Part shown: one piece after another, positions 9,983-20,760 of the stretch | How the letters are laid out: each line of letters starts with the position of its first letter | Position numbering within the stretch: the stretch's first letter is position 1 | Source of the DNA: Zygnema cylindricum | Taxonomy: Eukaryota; Streptophyta; Zygnematophyceae; Zygnematales; Zygnemataceae | Length of the DNA stretch: 64,000 nt | Assembly (NCBI GenBank): GCA_037447655.1 | Contig: JBBHKE010001948.1 | Coordinates: forward strand, 230,187-294,186 | Direction of reading: 5' to 3' | Translations under genes and position numbers: made by a program | Notes under the pieces: model-generated | The model's input: only the letters and a program-made list of their open reading frames with translations | The model's database searches: none | What the model was told of the DNA's origin: nothing

Positions 9983-12856
9983 CATAGATGTCCCGTGAGC
10001 ATAATACGCACGAAACGAAGGAGCAAATACTACGCACGATACGCATTTAACGATGAAAAAAATGTTATAAAATGCTTACCTACCGATGTACCAGTACATT
10101 TCCGTACATTTTTTGATTTTTGAAAGTTTCACATTTCAAATTTTCGATACGGCATACGCAAAAAAATAGTGAAGTGAAAAAACCAGCGACACGGCAACCA
10201 CGGCGCTGAACCAGCAACCAAGCTGCCGAACAAGCGACTAAGTTGCTTCATCGCAGGTTGTTGAACCAACGACAAAGCCGTATCACCGCTGAATTACTAT
10301 AGGGACCAACGACCAGGCTGCATCGTCGCTGATTCAAACATGGCCTTATTATAAAATGTCAATAATGAAAAACTTCAAGTTCACATGGAAAGAAATAAAA
10401 ACCATCTTTCTATTGACTTGCGAATGTTACACCATACCAACAATGAAAAATGACAGGTTCACATTAAAGCACAAAAAAATCATCTTTCCATTAATTTGTA
10501 GGACATGGTTTTGTTTTCACATTAAAATTATCTCATCTCGTTGCAGGCAGTGACAAGACATCTCTCCTTTATCTCTCCTTATTGGAAATCTCTTTACTCC
10601 AAATCTAGGTCAAACATGTCATCTAGAAAAACCTCCTCCTCTTCCTCCCTTACCTCCCCTTCTTCTTCCTCCCATGCTACCATGGCCTCTTCATAACTAA
10701 TATCTCTAATCTTCTGTAATAATCTAAGATTGCTAAAGACCCATACCTGATCTTTGGCCCTATTAACTGTGAGCCTGTTTCTTTTTCTTAGAGTGAATAT
10801 GGTCATAAGTTGACCAATTCCTCTCACATGCACTGGCAACTGAGCATTGGGTGAGGATTCTAATTTCTACCTTCTGCAAGATCGGGGTGACACCTCCAAA
10901 CTCCTTCCACCATTTCCACCCTGGCATCTTCCTAGCACAAGCTTTCGTTACATCCCTTCCAAAAACACCCTCGAAATCTCTATATTTAGACAGCTCAATG
11001 CGGGCCTCTGTCTGCTCCTCCACGTTTGGTAACATTTTTTCAAGCATTGTCTCAAAGCCTTCCATTATTATCGCATTTTTATTCTGCCCATAGGTAGCAC
11101 TTTGGTACTCGGGATCGAGTACAAAGCCGGCGGCATACATGGGACTTTGGGCCATCTCCCATCTGCTCATGAACGATGTCTTCAGTTCTTCCAATACCTG
11201 TAGGGCTTCATAATTTCTTTCACCTCCATCGATGGATAACTTATGCAAAATCTGACCAACGGTATAAAAACCATAATAAACCTTTCCCACGTTCGGGGCC
11301 CCTTTGTCACACTCCCTCATTAGCCGCAACACCGGCTCTGAAACTGCCACAACCTCCGTCACTCTCGTCCAAAACGTTGGGCTCAAAATGTGACCTTTAA
11401 TCTTTAGCCCCTCGATCTTGTATGCAGCCTTACCCATACATTGCTTGTAACTATCATCAAACATTAAGCACTCCAAGCTGTCCTTCACTTGTAAAAAATC
11501 TTTGGAACATGATGAAATTTGTCGCAAACCTCGTCTCTCCAGGTTTCAATAGCCGAAGTGCAGTGATTTTGTTGAACATGGCAGAACTCATGTTATGATT
11601 GGTAATAAACTTCAGCACCTTTTTTCCCTCTCGGACAGGTGTTGAAATAAATGATAACTTGCCCCAATCCTCCAACAATAAGTCCAAAACGTGGGCAGCG
11701 CATGGCGTCTAGGTGATCGAAGGGTATTTACTCACGAGCAGCGAGACTGCAGCCTTGTTCACAGGGGGCAAAATCTGTCACAACTTGCACCACATTCTCG
11801 ACCCCTACCGCAATAACTCCCTTCTCTAACACATTACAAACGTAATGAGCATCCTTAATTTGCCCACTAGTGTCTTCCGGCGTGAGAAACATGTCACCCT
11901 TGGGGGTGACAGCTAGAATGTTAATGAGAGGCGTGTCATCAACTGCTGTCCATCCATCTAATGTGACGGAGGCACCAGTGGCTTCTAATGTCTCCACGTA
12001 GCTCCCCAATGCTTGTTTTACTGTTGCCTTTGTCTCTGCCAAGAGACAAGTTTTCATGGTATTGCGGTGAGGTAACTTGTAAGAAACCCCTATCTCCCTC
12101 GTCTTCGTCACTGCTGCCTTAAAATAGGGATCATCTAATAGTCGGAACGGCAAGCCGTTGGCAAAGAAAGCCTTAGACCATGCTACATCTACCTCTTTCT
12201 TGTTATGTCTATGAAATAATTTTGTTATTTTTGTTTGAACACATTGCACCTTACTGCTCTGGCTAGATCCACCAGGACACTCGGTGAGATCAACACTCGG
12301 TGAGATCATCCAAATCAGATATGACACGTTTCTGAGAGCCATGAGTTCTCTCTGTTTCCGATGCAGTAAACTCCTCTTTCACCTCATCCGGACATAAATG
12401 GCAAGCTCTAATTCCTCCGCTCTTCACATTCCCAAGAAGTTGGTTTTTAATCCTTGTTGCTTGACCATTGTATTAAAAGTTGCAGTAGATTCAGATACAT
12501 ATTCGGTTGTTTCCAAGTAGCCCTCCGTCTGGAGCCTTAACATGCTCCCACTCTATTCCGCGAGTTCTAGACATGGATGCTTATGGTGAAGTCCGGGAAA
12601 GCTTCGAAGGCGGTTCCAATGGTACCTTTACTAACCGCTTCTATTGCATCTTCAATGGCAAATTCCTGTTCAGAGAGGTCCTTTCTAAACAAATTCAAAC
12701 TTTGGTCGCGCAATTAGTGCAACGTCTCTTTTTAAAAATATCCGTACATTTTTCCGTACAGCGAAATTTAAACGAATTTTACGAAATATATAAAATTCGC
12801 GAATAATACGTAGTTTTCGGGAAAAAGTCCAAATCTGTACGAATAGAACAACTATG
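9983..12856 (-). mobile_element. hAT-superfamily DNA transposon
   Basis: A 2874-bp element starting CATAGATGTCCCG and ending GAACAACTATG, giving imperfect terminal inverted repeats CATAGWTGTYC. It is flanked by the 8-bp target duplication GTAATCAC (9975-9982 and 12857-12864). The empty site is visible in paralogous S2 near 26550-26560 (GGGTTATCACATGC). The 8-bp TSD, the TIR starting CA and the encoded DUF659/hAT_C transposase all place it in hAT. The coding region is broken, so it is presumably no longer autonomous. Confidence 0.93.
10594..12545 (-). pseudogene. hAT transposase remnant (BED finger, DUF659, hAT_C)
   Basis: Read on the minus strand from about 12545. A BED-like zinc-finger region (GGIRACHLCPDEV, about 12390-12420) is followed by a DUF659-type catalytic domain. 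That domain contains FANGLPFRLLDD, TLDGWT..PLINILAV, SGQIKDAHYV and VVTDFA, and then the CAAHVLDLLLEDWGKL block. Next come LKPGETRFATNF and the hAT C-terminal dimerisation region (WKWWKEFGG, ASACERNWSTYDHIHSKK), ending in RNRLTVNRAKD and an acidic tail. Lesions are a TGG-to-TAG stop near 11710, frameshifts near 11730, 11500 and in the A-run near 10800, and a stop near 12480. This family binds element ends and excises and reinserts DNA in the nucleus. Confidence 0.9.
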
Positions 12857-12928
12857 GTAATCACATACTGCGAAAATACTGGCCATTACAGTACATGCGG
12901 TTGTCCCAATGTACGGACATTGGCACTA

Positions 12929-13542
12929 CACCGCAAATCGTAATTAGAGTAATGAAAAAATTAGAGTAAAAAAACCAAAAAAAACAATTAGAGTAATTAA
13001 CTCTAGTTTATGTGATAGAACTTTTTCACAGTCGAAGTTTACTCTAATTTATTTGAGTACTCTATATTGGGTTATGTCGGCAATAATTATCCGCGCAGAA
13101 TTTAGGAACACTAAATTACGTAGACGTACAAAATCTGTCAGTCCGTATAGTTTTGACGTCATTATGACGCTAGTATTATTTGTCGCGCTGAATGTCAGTT
13201 GATGTTCACACTGACGAAGATGCTGTCGACGGACGAGAGTTATGCGAACGGCTTTTTTTCGATGTGATTGATTTTTCGTTTAGTGCGATTTCACGTGCGA
13301 GCGCGATTCTATTAAATCATTATTTGTACCTTTTTACTTAAAAAGTACAATTTTGCACGGTCGAACGTCGTTCGTACTCCACACTATTTAAAACGAACCT
13401 ATATTACAATTTTTTACGCTAATTAAACTCACCTAAATTAGAATAATGAAAAAAATAGAATCGTTGACTCTATTTGATGTCATAGAGTCGAAATTTCGAG
13501 CGACCGAATTAGAGTAATTTACTCTAATTACGATTCGCGGTG
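12929..13542. mobile_element. A-type MITE, copy 2 (inverted)
   Basis: TA (12927-12928 and 13543-13544) flanks ends CACCGCAAATCGTAATTAGA and TTACGATTCGCGGTG. The interior matches copies 1 and 3 in reverse orientation (AGTGCG..AAAAAGTAC..CCACACTATTTAAAACG). The S2 copy at 26608-26640 has the unoccupied site (GGCACTACTGTAGATATTGG), which proves insertion at TA after the duplication. Confidence 0.9.
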
Positions 13543-13544
13543 TA

Positions 13545-13750
13545 CCACCGCGAATCATTACTTTTTTCGCCACTTAAAACATCTTTTCTCCGTACACACT
13601 TGTTGGATTGTGGATCTGACGGTTGGGATTGAAAGGTAACATTCTCAGCTTCCGATTGGCGGTCTCAAATTGAAAATCCGACAAGTGTGTACGGAGAAAA
13701 TATGTTTTAAGTGGCGAAAAAAACCTTGACGCTAAAAACTATTCGCGGTG
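13545..13750. mobile_element. C-type MITE, copy 1
   Basis: A roughly 206-bp element inserted at the right TA of A-type copy 2. It has long internal inverted repeats: CACTTAAAACATCTTTTCTC near the left and GAGAAAATATGTTTTAAGTG near the right, each next to CCGTACACACTTGT or its inverse. The outer ends are CACCGCGAAT and ATTCGCGGTG, followed by CA, a decayed TA. The S2 empty site lacks it. A second copy is at 40470-40699 and a decayed one near 29702-29836. Confidence 0.85.
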
Positions 13751-14171
13751 CACTGTCGATATTGGCGGTACTGTAAAATTTTTGAAGTAAAATACTGAGT
13801 ATGAAATACTGTAATTACCGGTCACGCCAGCAGCGCTGTTATTTTTGGGTATCTTTGGATTCTCTCATTTCCGTACAAGTGAAATACAACCATTTCCGTA
13901 CATTACTGGAGAAATGGAGTTATTGACAGTAACTCCAGTATTTTCGTGGTATGTAATAATAAGCTTCAGTTGACTTAGATCAACAGTCAACAGAAAACTG
14001 ACAGACGTCATTTGTCGTTTTTTATTTTTGCATAAACAAAAGGAATAAAGTCACTGTAGCTGCTGCAAACCTCTTCAGTAAGGCAAGACTTTTGAAAAAC
14101 TACAAAAAAACCCAATACCGTGGGAAATAATAATTGACAATTAATAATTATAATAATTAAAAAGCGAAAGT

Positions 14172-16460
14172 GATACACCCTGGTCAAAGATGTAGGCATA
14201 GAGCAAGAGGCAAATGTAACCGTGCTCATCAAAAGAGAATTAAGGAACAATGTTAAATTGTAATTTTTAATTTTATGTCAGTTGTAAACAACAATGTGGA
14301 ATAATGAGGAATTTTATATTAAGGATGTGAAGGACACTCGAGGGAGAAGATGTATGAAGTAAATATAGTGATATGCGCTTGTGATTTTATGGGCTTAAAT
14401 AAGCATTACTTTTGGCAAGTTAATGGGTATCTATAACAATGGAGTGAACATTGGCATGTTTCTCATGAATGGTAAATGTGAATTTGGGGAAGGGAGAACA
14501 TTTTCGCATTTGTGATAATGACATTTTGTGGTGACATTTTTGTCGTAGGGAAATGAGAATCGGATATTTTTCTCTTTAGTTTTTCATGGTTAAATCCCAA
14601 CCATATCTTGAATGAAAGGCTAAAGCATTTGACATATACGGCACCACTTGTAGGCCATAGCCAAAGGACCATTTTCATATACTGTTTACATTGACGATGT
14701 TTATTGGTATGGACCAAAATTAGGATTTGTGCCTAAATAGCGAGTCATGTTTAAGTAAATGAGGACAAAACACCTTTCAAAATGATGGACACGTTTCATG
14801 AGAGTAGTGACAGAGAAAGTGAAAATGATCAAACTGGGTTAAACTCAATATGGGAGCGACGAATAGCAAGATAAACTAATAAACTATTGTCGATACTGAA
14901 TTTTTTATGTCAAATTGTCAATTGAATGGCAACAGATGATGGTCGTCAGCTGATTCTAATTCAAAAGATTTTCTACCTCTAGGTGGATTTTAAAACAAGC
15001 TTATAATGTCCAAATTGCTTATAATGACTTGTCCTCTTTTATATCTGAAATGAAACGAATAGGGATCATTTTGGACATAACTGTTCCAAAATCAGGTGAG
15101 GTGTGACATTTTGTCAGCTTAATCAACACACAATTAGCCCATTAGAAATACCGGTAAGTTTTTTGTAAGACTTTTACACGAAATAAATGATGTCTTTAAT
15201 CCAAATTTAGGTCAGAGGATCCCAACAATTATTGTTCCATATACAATCAGCTTTTATCTTAAGCCAACTACAACCACTCATACAATATGGAAGCACTCAT
15301 TCAAAAGTTAGTTTGAATTGTATTGATTCAAAACAAATGGGGCTCAAAGTGTATCGACAGTTGTTATTGTAAATTATGCAAATAAGTTTGTAGTGGACGA
15401 GCGGTAAGAACTTTAATCATATGTGATAGGCAATTTTTTTTTTGCGTATTAATAAAACCTTAAAAAAACATACAAAAGGAACTTGAAATGCATAATTAAA
15501 GTACATGTGGTTTTAACATAAAGAGTTTGAAAAAGCGAACGACTTTTGAATGTAATTTTGAAGTTGACATAGACATGGAATCGATGGGCGCCAACACGCT
15601 CTTGTAAATTATAGCTGAAAAATTGAAAGAGTGGAAAAGCTTGCGCTCTTTTGGATTTGATACATCGCAAATATTGAGTAGAGGGAAAGTACTTTCATGG
15701 TAACTTTCAAACTGTTTCATGCACCGTACAATACGAGTGTCTCGTTGAGCTCGATTTTCCTTAGATGCTTGGTTTGACACCTCTTTGTCATAGGAAGATT
15801 GACTTGGATTTGACTGGATTTGGATTGATTTGATTTGATTTGGAGTGAATTGTTGCTTTGACATTCATATCTAGTTACAGTTAAAAGTTAGAATCGGAGG
15901 TGTAGGGAGGGGTGGGAAGGGAGCGAAGGAGAGGCGAGGTGAGTGGGTGGAGGGGAGGGAGAAAGGAGAGTGTCATTCTACGAGTTTATGCCTAGGAGAG
16001 TTACTATTTCCCGGTTCCATGAAGCCTTTCTATGACTCCTTTTACACAAATCCCAAACATTTACTTATGCTTCCCTTCGCTCCATTTCTCCGAAGTAGTG
16101 TTTACGGGAGGTAAGGGACTCCGTTAAAAGACCCCATGAAATTATTAAATTTGACTTCCTTTGAAGGGGGGGTACTATTTAATTTCATCTATTATTCTCT
16201 CTTCCATTTTCACACACAAAATTCAATTTTGAAAATTGGGTCACCCTCGCGACGTCCTTTCCTCGTCCCCCTTCCGAACCAAATCCGAGCCGATTTTCAT
16301 GCGATAGTTTCCTACTTTCCTGGCGCGCGGTTTCACACGCCGGGGAAATCATTCGTTTTTACATGTGCGAGATGATTTGCGCGGTCGGTACATTATTTTC
16401 CGTATTTTATTTTTTTGGGGCCAGAATTTGCCCCGCCGCCAAACGTATCTTTTCGACTTA
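14172..16460. other. non-coding left part of S2
   Basis: Counterpart of 3672-5940. No gene was found. It includes a TTGATTTGATTTGG-rich run (15810-15845) and GGGAGG-rich DNA (15900-15965). Short open frames match in both copies but have no domain. Confidence 0.6.
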
Positions 16461-16901
16461 GGGTACGGCTCCATGCGGCTAAGTACGTGTTTTTTTCTGT
16501 CGTTTTCCTTTTGTAGCTTAGCGCCGTACTGCTAAAGTTGCAACCGTACGAATAAATAGCAAAATTGTAGAGTACAATTTGCGTCATCCTCGAACTTAGT
16601 ATGTACAAAAAGTTGTCTTGTTTTTTTTTGACCCACTGTCACGTCATTTTCAAACTTATCTTAAAACACATCGGCGATGTGTTTTAATTAAATTATAACC
16701 GCTTTGACAAATAGGAAAACACATTACCACCTGTGAAAAGTTTTTAGAAGTTTTTGACGACATAAAAAAGTACAAGGCTGTTTTTTTTTGTCCCCTTGCA
16801 TTTAGTTGATACACATAGGGACAACTGAAATCCGGGTCAGCCGGATCTGCGCTAAAAAACAAAGCAAGTTCGCTAAGCTACAAGTACATGGGGCCGTACG
16901 C
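16461..16901. mobile_element. Tourist-like MITE (TTA target duplication)
   Basis: A 441-bp insertion present in S2 and absent from S1 (empty site about 5930-5950). It starts GGGTACGGCTCCATGCGGCT and ends CATGGGGCCGTACGC, so the inverted ends share GNGTACGGCYCCATG. The 3-bp duplication TTA (16458-16460, 16902-16904) and GG-type ends fit the PIF/Harbinger superfamily. It has no ORF of its own. Confidence 0.8.
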
Positions 16902-17623
16902 TTATTTTTCGGTCCAATGGAAAGACAGTAGTACTGTCGGTCAAAGTAAGTCGTATTACTACCCAATCAATCTTGGATCAAAAAGTCAGCTACCGTACTG
17001 TACTGAATATTGCAACTTTTGGTACTTCATCCACTCTGGTGTCCACGTCACCACGTGACAGTGTGAAGATACTCGCTGAAAAAAGTTTATATTATGTGGC
17101 GTGTACGGCTTAGGTTATTGCTGAAATGCGTGAAAGAATAAGTACTTAAGAAGTACACGCACGATGGAAAAAAAGTACATATTTGCACGTGTAAAGCTAA
17201 GCAAAAAGCAGAAATAGAAAAAGAATATAATATATTGTCAAATATGCGATGGCAAAACCGTAAAAGTACAAAACAACATTGTTCAAAAGTAAAAACAAAG
17301 CAGTATTATTTCAATGTGTGAAACTGTCCTTCAAGTTTATTACTATAGATTCGGTCATGCTGTTTCGTCGCCCACATGGCGACAAAGTGTACGTACACTA
17401 AAATGTCGAGTAGGATTTTAGACTGTGCGTGTCCGGAAAAAAACATTACCGAATTGCTCGTTCGTACGTTTTGCACGTACAGAGACTTTTTCCAATCTTT
17501 TACACCTGCGATCGCTAGAGTAAGATATGACACGTGGGTATATTAAAGCAGCGATCCAATACCAATGTACAAATAGTAGAACACTGTACTCTCTTAAAGT
17601 ACAATATTCCATACAGTACAGTA

Positions 17624-18163
17624 CACCGCCAATCGTTATTAGCGTGGGAGTTTGATTAGCGTATAATAATAATTACAGTGGTGTACGCTATTTAAGAATT
17701 TGAAAATTTTGGAAAAAATCATACATTCTAATTGTTTGATTATGGTAATTTGGATCTTTGAAAAAAAAAATGTTGGTCGCAAACATGATTACACTAATAT
17801 AGGTATCCGTACAAAATCTGACAAATTGTACACAAATCGTACATTCACACGGTCGAAACGCGGCTGTCGGACGAATATGTGGGAACGGGATTTTTTACGA
17901 CCTGGTTTTTTTTCCTTTTTAGAACGCACATTTTCATGCATCTGCGGTTACTAAAACTAATTTATTGTAATTTTTAACTTAAAAAGGTACATTTATGTAC
18001 GGTCTGACAATGACCGTACACAACTCTATTTAAGAGACAACGTACTGAAAATAACCCTAAATAGAATAAAGAAAAAAATAGAATGAACTACACTAATGGA
18101 GAAGAAAAAAAAAAAAAAGCGGGACGGAATTAGTGTACACAACGCTAATAACGATTGGCGGTG
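17624..18163. mobile_element. B-type MITE, copy 2
   Basis: TA (17622-17623 and 18164-18165) flanks near-perfect inverted ends CACCGCCAATCGTTATTAGC and GCTAATAACGATTGGCGGTG. The element is absent from S1 near 6410, so it inserted after the duplication, about 155 bp upstream of the H3 start codon. It ends in an A-rich block (18100-18120) before the right TIR. Confidence 0.88.
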
Positions 18164-18317
18164 TACAGTACCGTACTTCTGCAGCTTTGCACAATGGTAC
18201 TAAAAGCCTTTGAGCAAAATACTGTATGTCGCTTGGCTGTATTACACTGCAGCTTTTTCGTTCTAAAACTTTGGCAACCTTGTAAGATTGAAGCTGCCAT
18301 AGAGACAGAAGGAGACA

Positions 18318-19235
18318 ATGGAGGCGAGACTATGGACCCCAGAGCATCTCCCTCTGAGTGACGTCACGCTGCACTACTGGCAAAGCTCCAACGCATCATT
18401 ACTGCCTCTTGTCGTTTTCCTTCATGGATTCTTTATGTCTTCAGGATGTCTCTTAACTCCTGTCTCTCCACTGCTCTCCAACTTCTCTTTCGTTTTGCCC
18501 GACGCTCGAGGCCATGGCGGCTCTGTTCCAATTCCGAAGGGGACATTCACCATGGAGCATCTAGTGTCAGATGCTGCTGCAGTGATCCGCCACGTGTCTC
18601 CTAACTCTCCTGTACTACTGGCTGGCCATTCTATGGGAGCCGCTACAGCCGCACGTGTTGCCAGAGATTATCCTAATCTTGTAAAAGGATTACTGCTCGT
18701 TGAACCGCCCTGGAATCGTCTTCCTGAAGATGTGCTAAGCCTCGCCGACTTTTTAACACCAGAAAGAGTCACTTTAGATAAAACTCTTTGGGAGATTATA
18801 ATGTCAGTAAAGAGACTGAGTTACATTGATTTTAGGGCAGCGAATGTGGAAAGAATCTCACCAACGATACCTTTTCAAACGGCGCAGGAGGCTGTTCGTC
18901 AGTTTGATGCTGCTGACGTGTCATTGGTTGACATGATGACCATAGACTGCGACATCACTTTGGCCGTCGGCAATATCACTATGGATGTGGTGTTGCAAGT
19001 AGGAGATCCGGTGACGTCAGCAGCTTTGAATGGCTCCAAAACAGATCCTCTAGTGGCTGAAGTCATGGTTTCGAGGTATCCGAATTTCCGAAAGCAGTTT
19101 ATTGTGAATGGTCAGCATTTACTTTATGTGCCGCCGACACAAAAGGATTGGACGCACCAGACTCGTTTCGCTCTGTTAAGACTCTCGGGATCCGTAAGGA
19201 TTTCCACAGTTTTTCCTCAAGTTTTGAAGAGTTGA
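18318..19235 (+). CDS. alpha/beta-fold hydrolase H3 (intact, intronless)
   Basis: A 305-residue serine hydrolase of the alpha/beta superfamily. It has the oxyanion-hole segment LHGFF (35-39), PDARGHGG (61-68), the nucleophile elbow GHSMG (103-107, Ser105), Asp230 in LQVGDP as probable acid, and His267 in GQHLLY. There is no signal peptide or transmembrane segment. The start ATG lies in GACAATGGAGGCG, identical in H2. The 5' flank (18166-18317) also matches H2 (CTGCAGCTT... and GAAGCTGC), so promoter sequence was duplicated with the gene. The B-type MITE now sits just upstream. Substrate unknown. All three triad residues are present, so this is the functional partner of frameshifted H2. Confidence 0.87.
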   Translation: MEARLWTPEHLPLSDVTLHYWQSSNASLLPLVVFLHGFFMSSGCLLTPVSPLLSNFSFVLPDARGHGGSVPIPKGTFTMEHLVSDAAAVIRHVSPNSPVLLAGHSMGAATAARVARDYPNLVKGLLLVEPPWNRLPEDVLSLADFLTPERVTLDKTLWEIIMSVKRLSYIDFRAANVERISPTIPFQTAQEAVRQFDAADVSLVDMMTIDCDITLAVGNITMDVVLQVGDPVTSAALNGSKTDPLVAEVMVSRYPNFRKQFIVNGQHLLYVPPTQKDWTHQTRFALLRLSGSVRISTVFPQVLKS

Positions 19236-19236
19236 A

Positions 19237-19313
19237 AGAGAGAGGGAGGGAGAGAAGAGAGAGGGAGAGAGAGAAGAGAGAGAGAGAGAGAGAGTGAGAG
19301 AAAGAGAGAGAAC
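19237..19313 (+). repeat. (GA)n-type microsatellite
   Basis: A purine-only GAGAGG/GAGA run immediately after the H3 stop codon. The H2 counterpart is much shorter (GAAAGAGAGAGGGAG), so it expanded in S2. Confidence 0.9.
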
Positions 19314-19820
19314 AAGGATTTGACCTCTATTGGGACTGACACTTGGAAAGCACCGGAGAGGACCTTTTTCTTTTCTCTCTCTCCCCTCCCCCCCCCGGGT
19401 TGTTGTAGGATTCCAAGTTTTGTCTCTAGTTTTTTTGGAAATTATTCATTAGACAGGTTACAATTGGTGTAGTTTATTGTAAGTCACAAATTTAATCATC
19501 AATGTAGCAATATTTAAATATATAAATATATTATATGAAGAATGCAATACACTAAGTCCCTGTCACAGGTACAGTTAACAATTTTTTTTTGTAGTTATTT
19601 TCAATAGCAATGAATTATTGTAGTGTCATTTTACTTGACGGGAGATATTATCCTTTTACCTTAAATAGATCTTTAGTTTAGGAGATGGACAAAGCACTTT
19701 TCAGATGCGCGCTTAGAATCACACTATTTAATGCTGTGCCTCCAAGTGTATATAATGTTCTTGCACACTTGTACAAAAAACAAGTTTAAAACGGAGCTTG
19801 ACCATGTACTTTGTCTTGCG

Positions 19821-19975
19821 TCTATTTCTATTTCTGTTTCCATTTCCTTTTCCATTTCCATTTCTGCTTCCGCTTCCGTTTCCGTTTCCTTTTCTCTTTC
19901 TGTTTCCGTTTCCGTTTCCATTTCCGTTTCTGTTTCTGTTTCTATTTCCATTTCTATTTCTGCTTTTCTTTCTTC
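19821..19975 (+). repeat. TTTCYR hexamer minisatellite
   Basis: About 25 tandem hexamers of TTTCCR/TTTCTR. The matching S1 position (about 7865-7880) has only a short TTCTATTTCTG remnant. Glu/Thr/Met-rich or Ser/Val-rich frames across it are repeat artefacts. Confidence 0.9.
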
Positions 19976-20541
19976 TGTTTTCATTGTTGTTTTTGACTCC
20001 AGTTTCTGCTATGATGTTAAGGTCTCTCTGACAATCACGTTTGTCAACCCTAATCACGTTGTAAACGCGAAGAACTCGCAAGTTTTACCCTTCATAATAA
20101 AACAGTTGGTTTTACTTACAATGCACCTGTTTTGGAAAAATACAGGCAGCAGGTTTTGTATTTTTAGTAAATACAGGAGCTGTATTCTGAATATGGTTCC
20201 TATCTTCCATGTACCAATAATAAAAAGCTTCATACATTTTTTTTAAAGCTTGTTGTGTGGAACCTATTAGCACATTGGAGGTGATGTACAAGCAAATCAG
20301 AAAACGGACAAGCAATTTCGTACACTATATGTTGTGTAATTTGGATTCAAGCTCAATAAATTTATTTTTGCTTTACATGTGCAACATTTCATTAAATTTA
20401 TTTTACCTGTCACGAACTAGGTTCTGACAGGCGCAGAAACTTAGCCCTGAGAGTATGGAATTTCATCCTTAGTAATATTTATTTATCATGCAGCGATTCA
20501 TGGTGTACTGTAATATTTCAGAAGGTCTATTTCAGAGCGCC

Positions 20542-20760
20542 TTACCGTTGAATGTCACTTTCGACTTTTTTGTCTTGGGAGATGTCAAGTGGAGGTCCTT
20601 CGTTTAATAAAGTTCGATGTTGTACCTTCAATACAACATTTCTCAAATCTTTAATATCCTTGTCTTCTTGTATTTTTTTGAATAGCTGCTTGATGACCAG
20701 CTTACCCGCAAGTGGACGAGCCTTCTGAGCATAATAAGCATACTCAGAATTGTCCGACAT
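20542..20760 (-). other. unrecognised minus-strand exon-like ORF
   Basis: A 72-codon frame beginning MSDNSEYAYYAQKARPL with a charged, lysine-rich middle. It ends just after a strong splice-donor-like CGGTAAGG at its 3' end; a second donor-like AAGGTAC occurs inside. The N-terminal codons are conserved in S1 (8747-8749 downward) but that copy soon loses frame. It may be the first exon of an unknown gene or the remnant of one. No family was recognised. A further conserved open block on the same strand (20112-20270, YYWYMEDRN) could be a following exon. Confidence 0.25.

Larger units (their letters stand above)
3650..14120. repeat. segmental duplication copy S1
   Basis: Sequence from about 3650 (GTGATACACCCTGGTCAAAG) to about 14120 is repeated in the same order and orientation at about 14150-26985. 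Matching landmarks include 3672/14172, 5510/15885, 5900/16400, 6619/18318, 7838/19765, 8380/20430, 8880/20890, 8892/25549, 9346/26007 and 12865/26565. S1-specific insertions are the hAT element (9983-12856) and MITEs A and C (12929-13750). The inner junction sits in AT/AAT-rich DNA (14120-14155). Edges are by eye and good to a few tens of bases. Confidence 0.9.

Noticed and set aside
19724-20246. Glu/Thr/Met-rich and Ser/Val-rich frames
   Set aside because: Hexamer repeat TTTCYR read in different frames.
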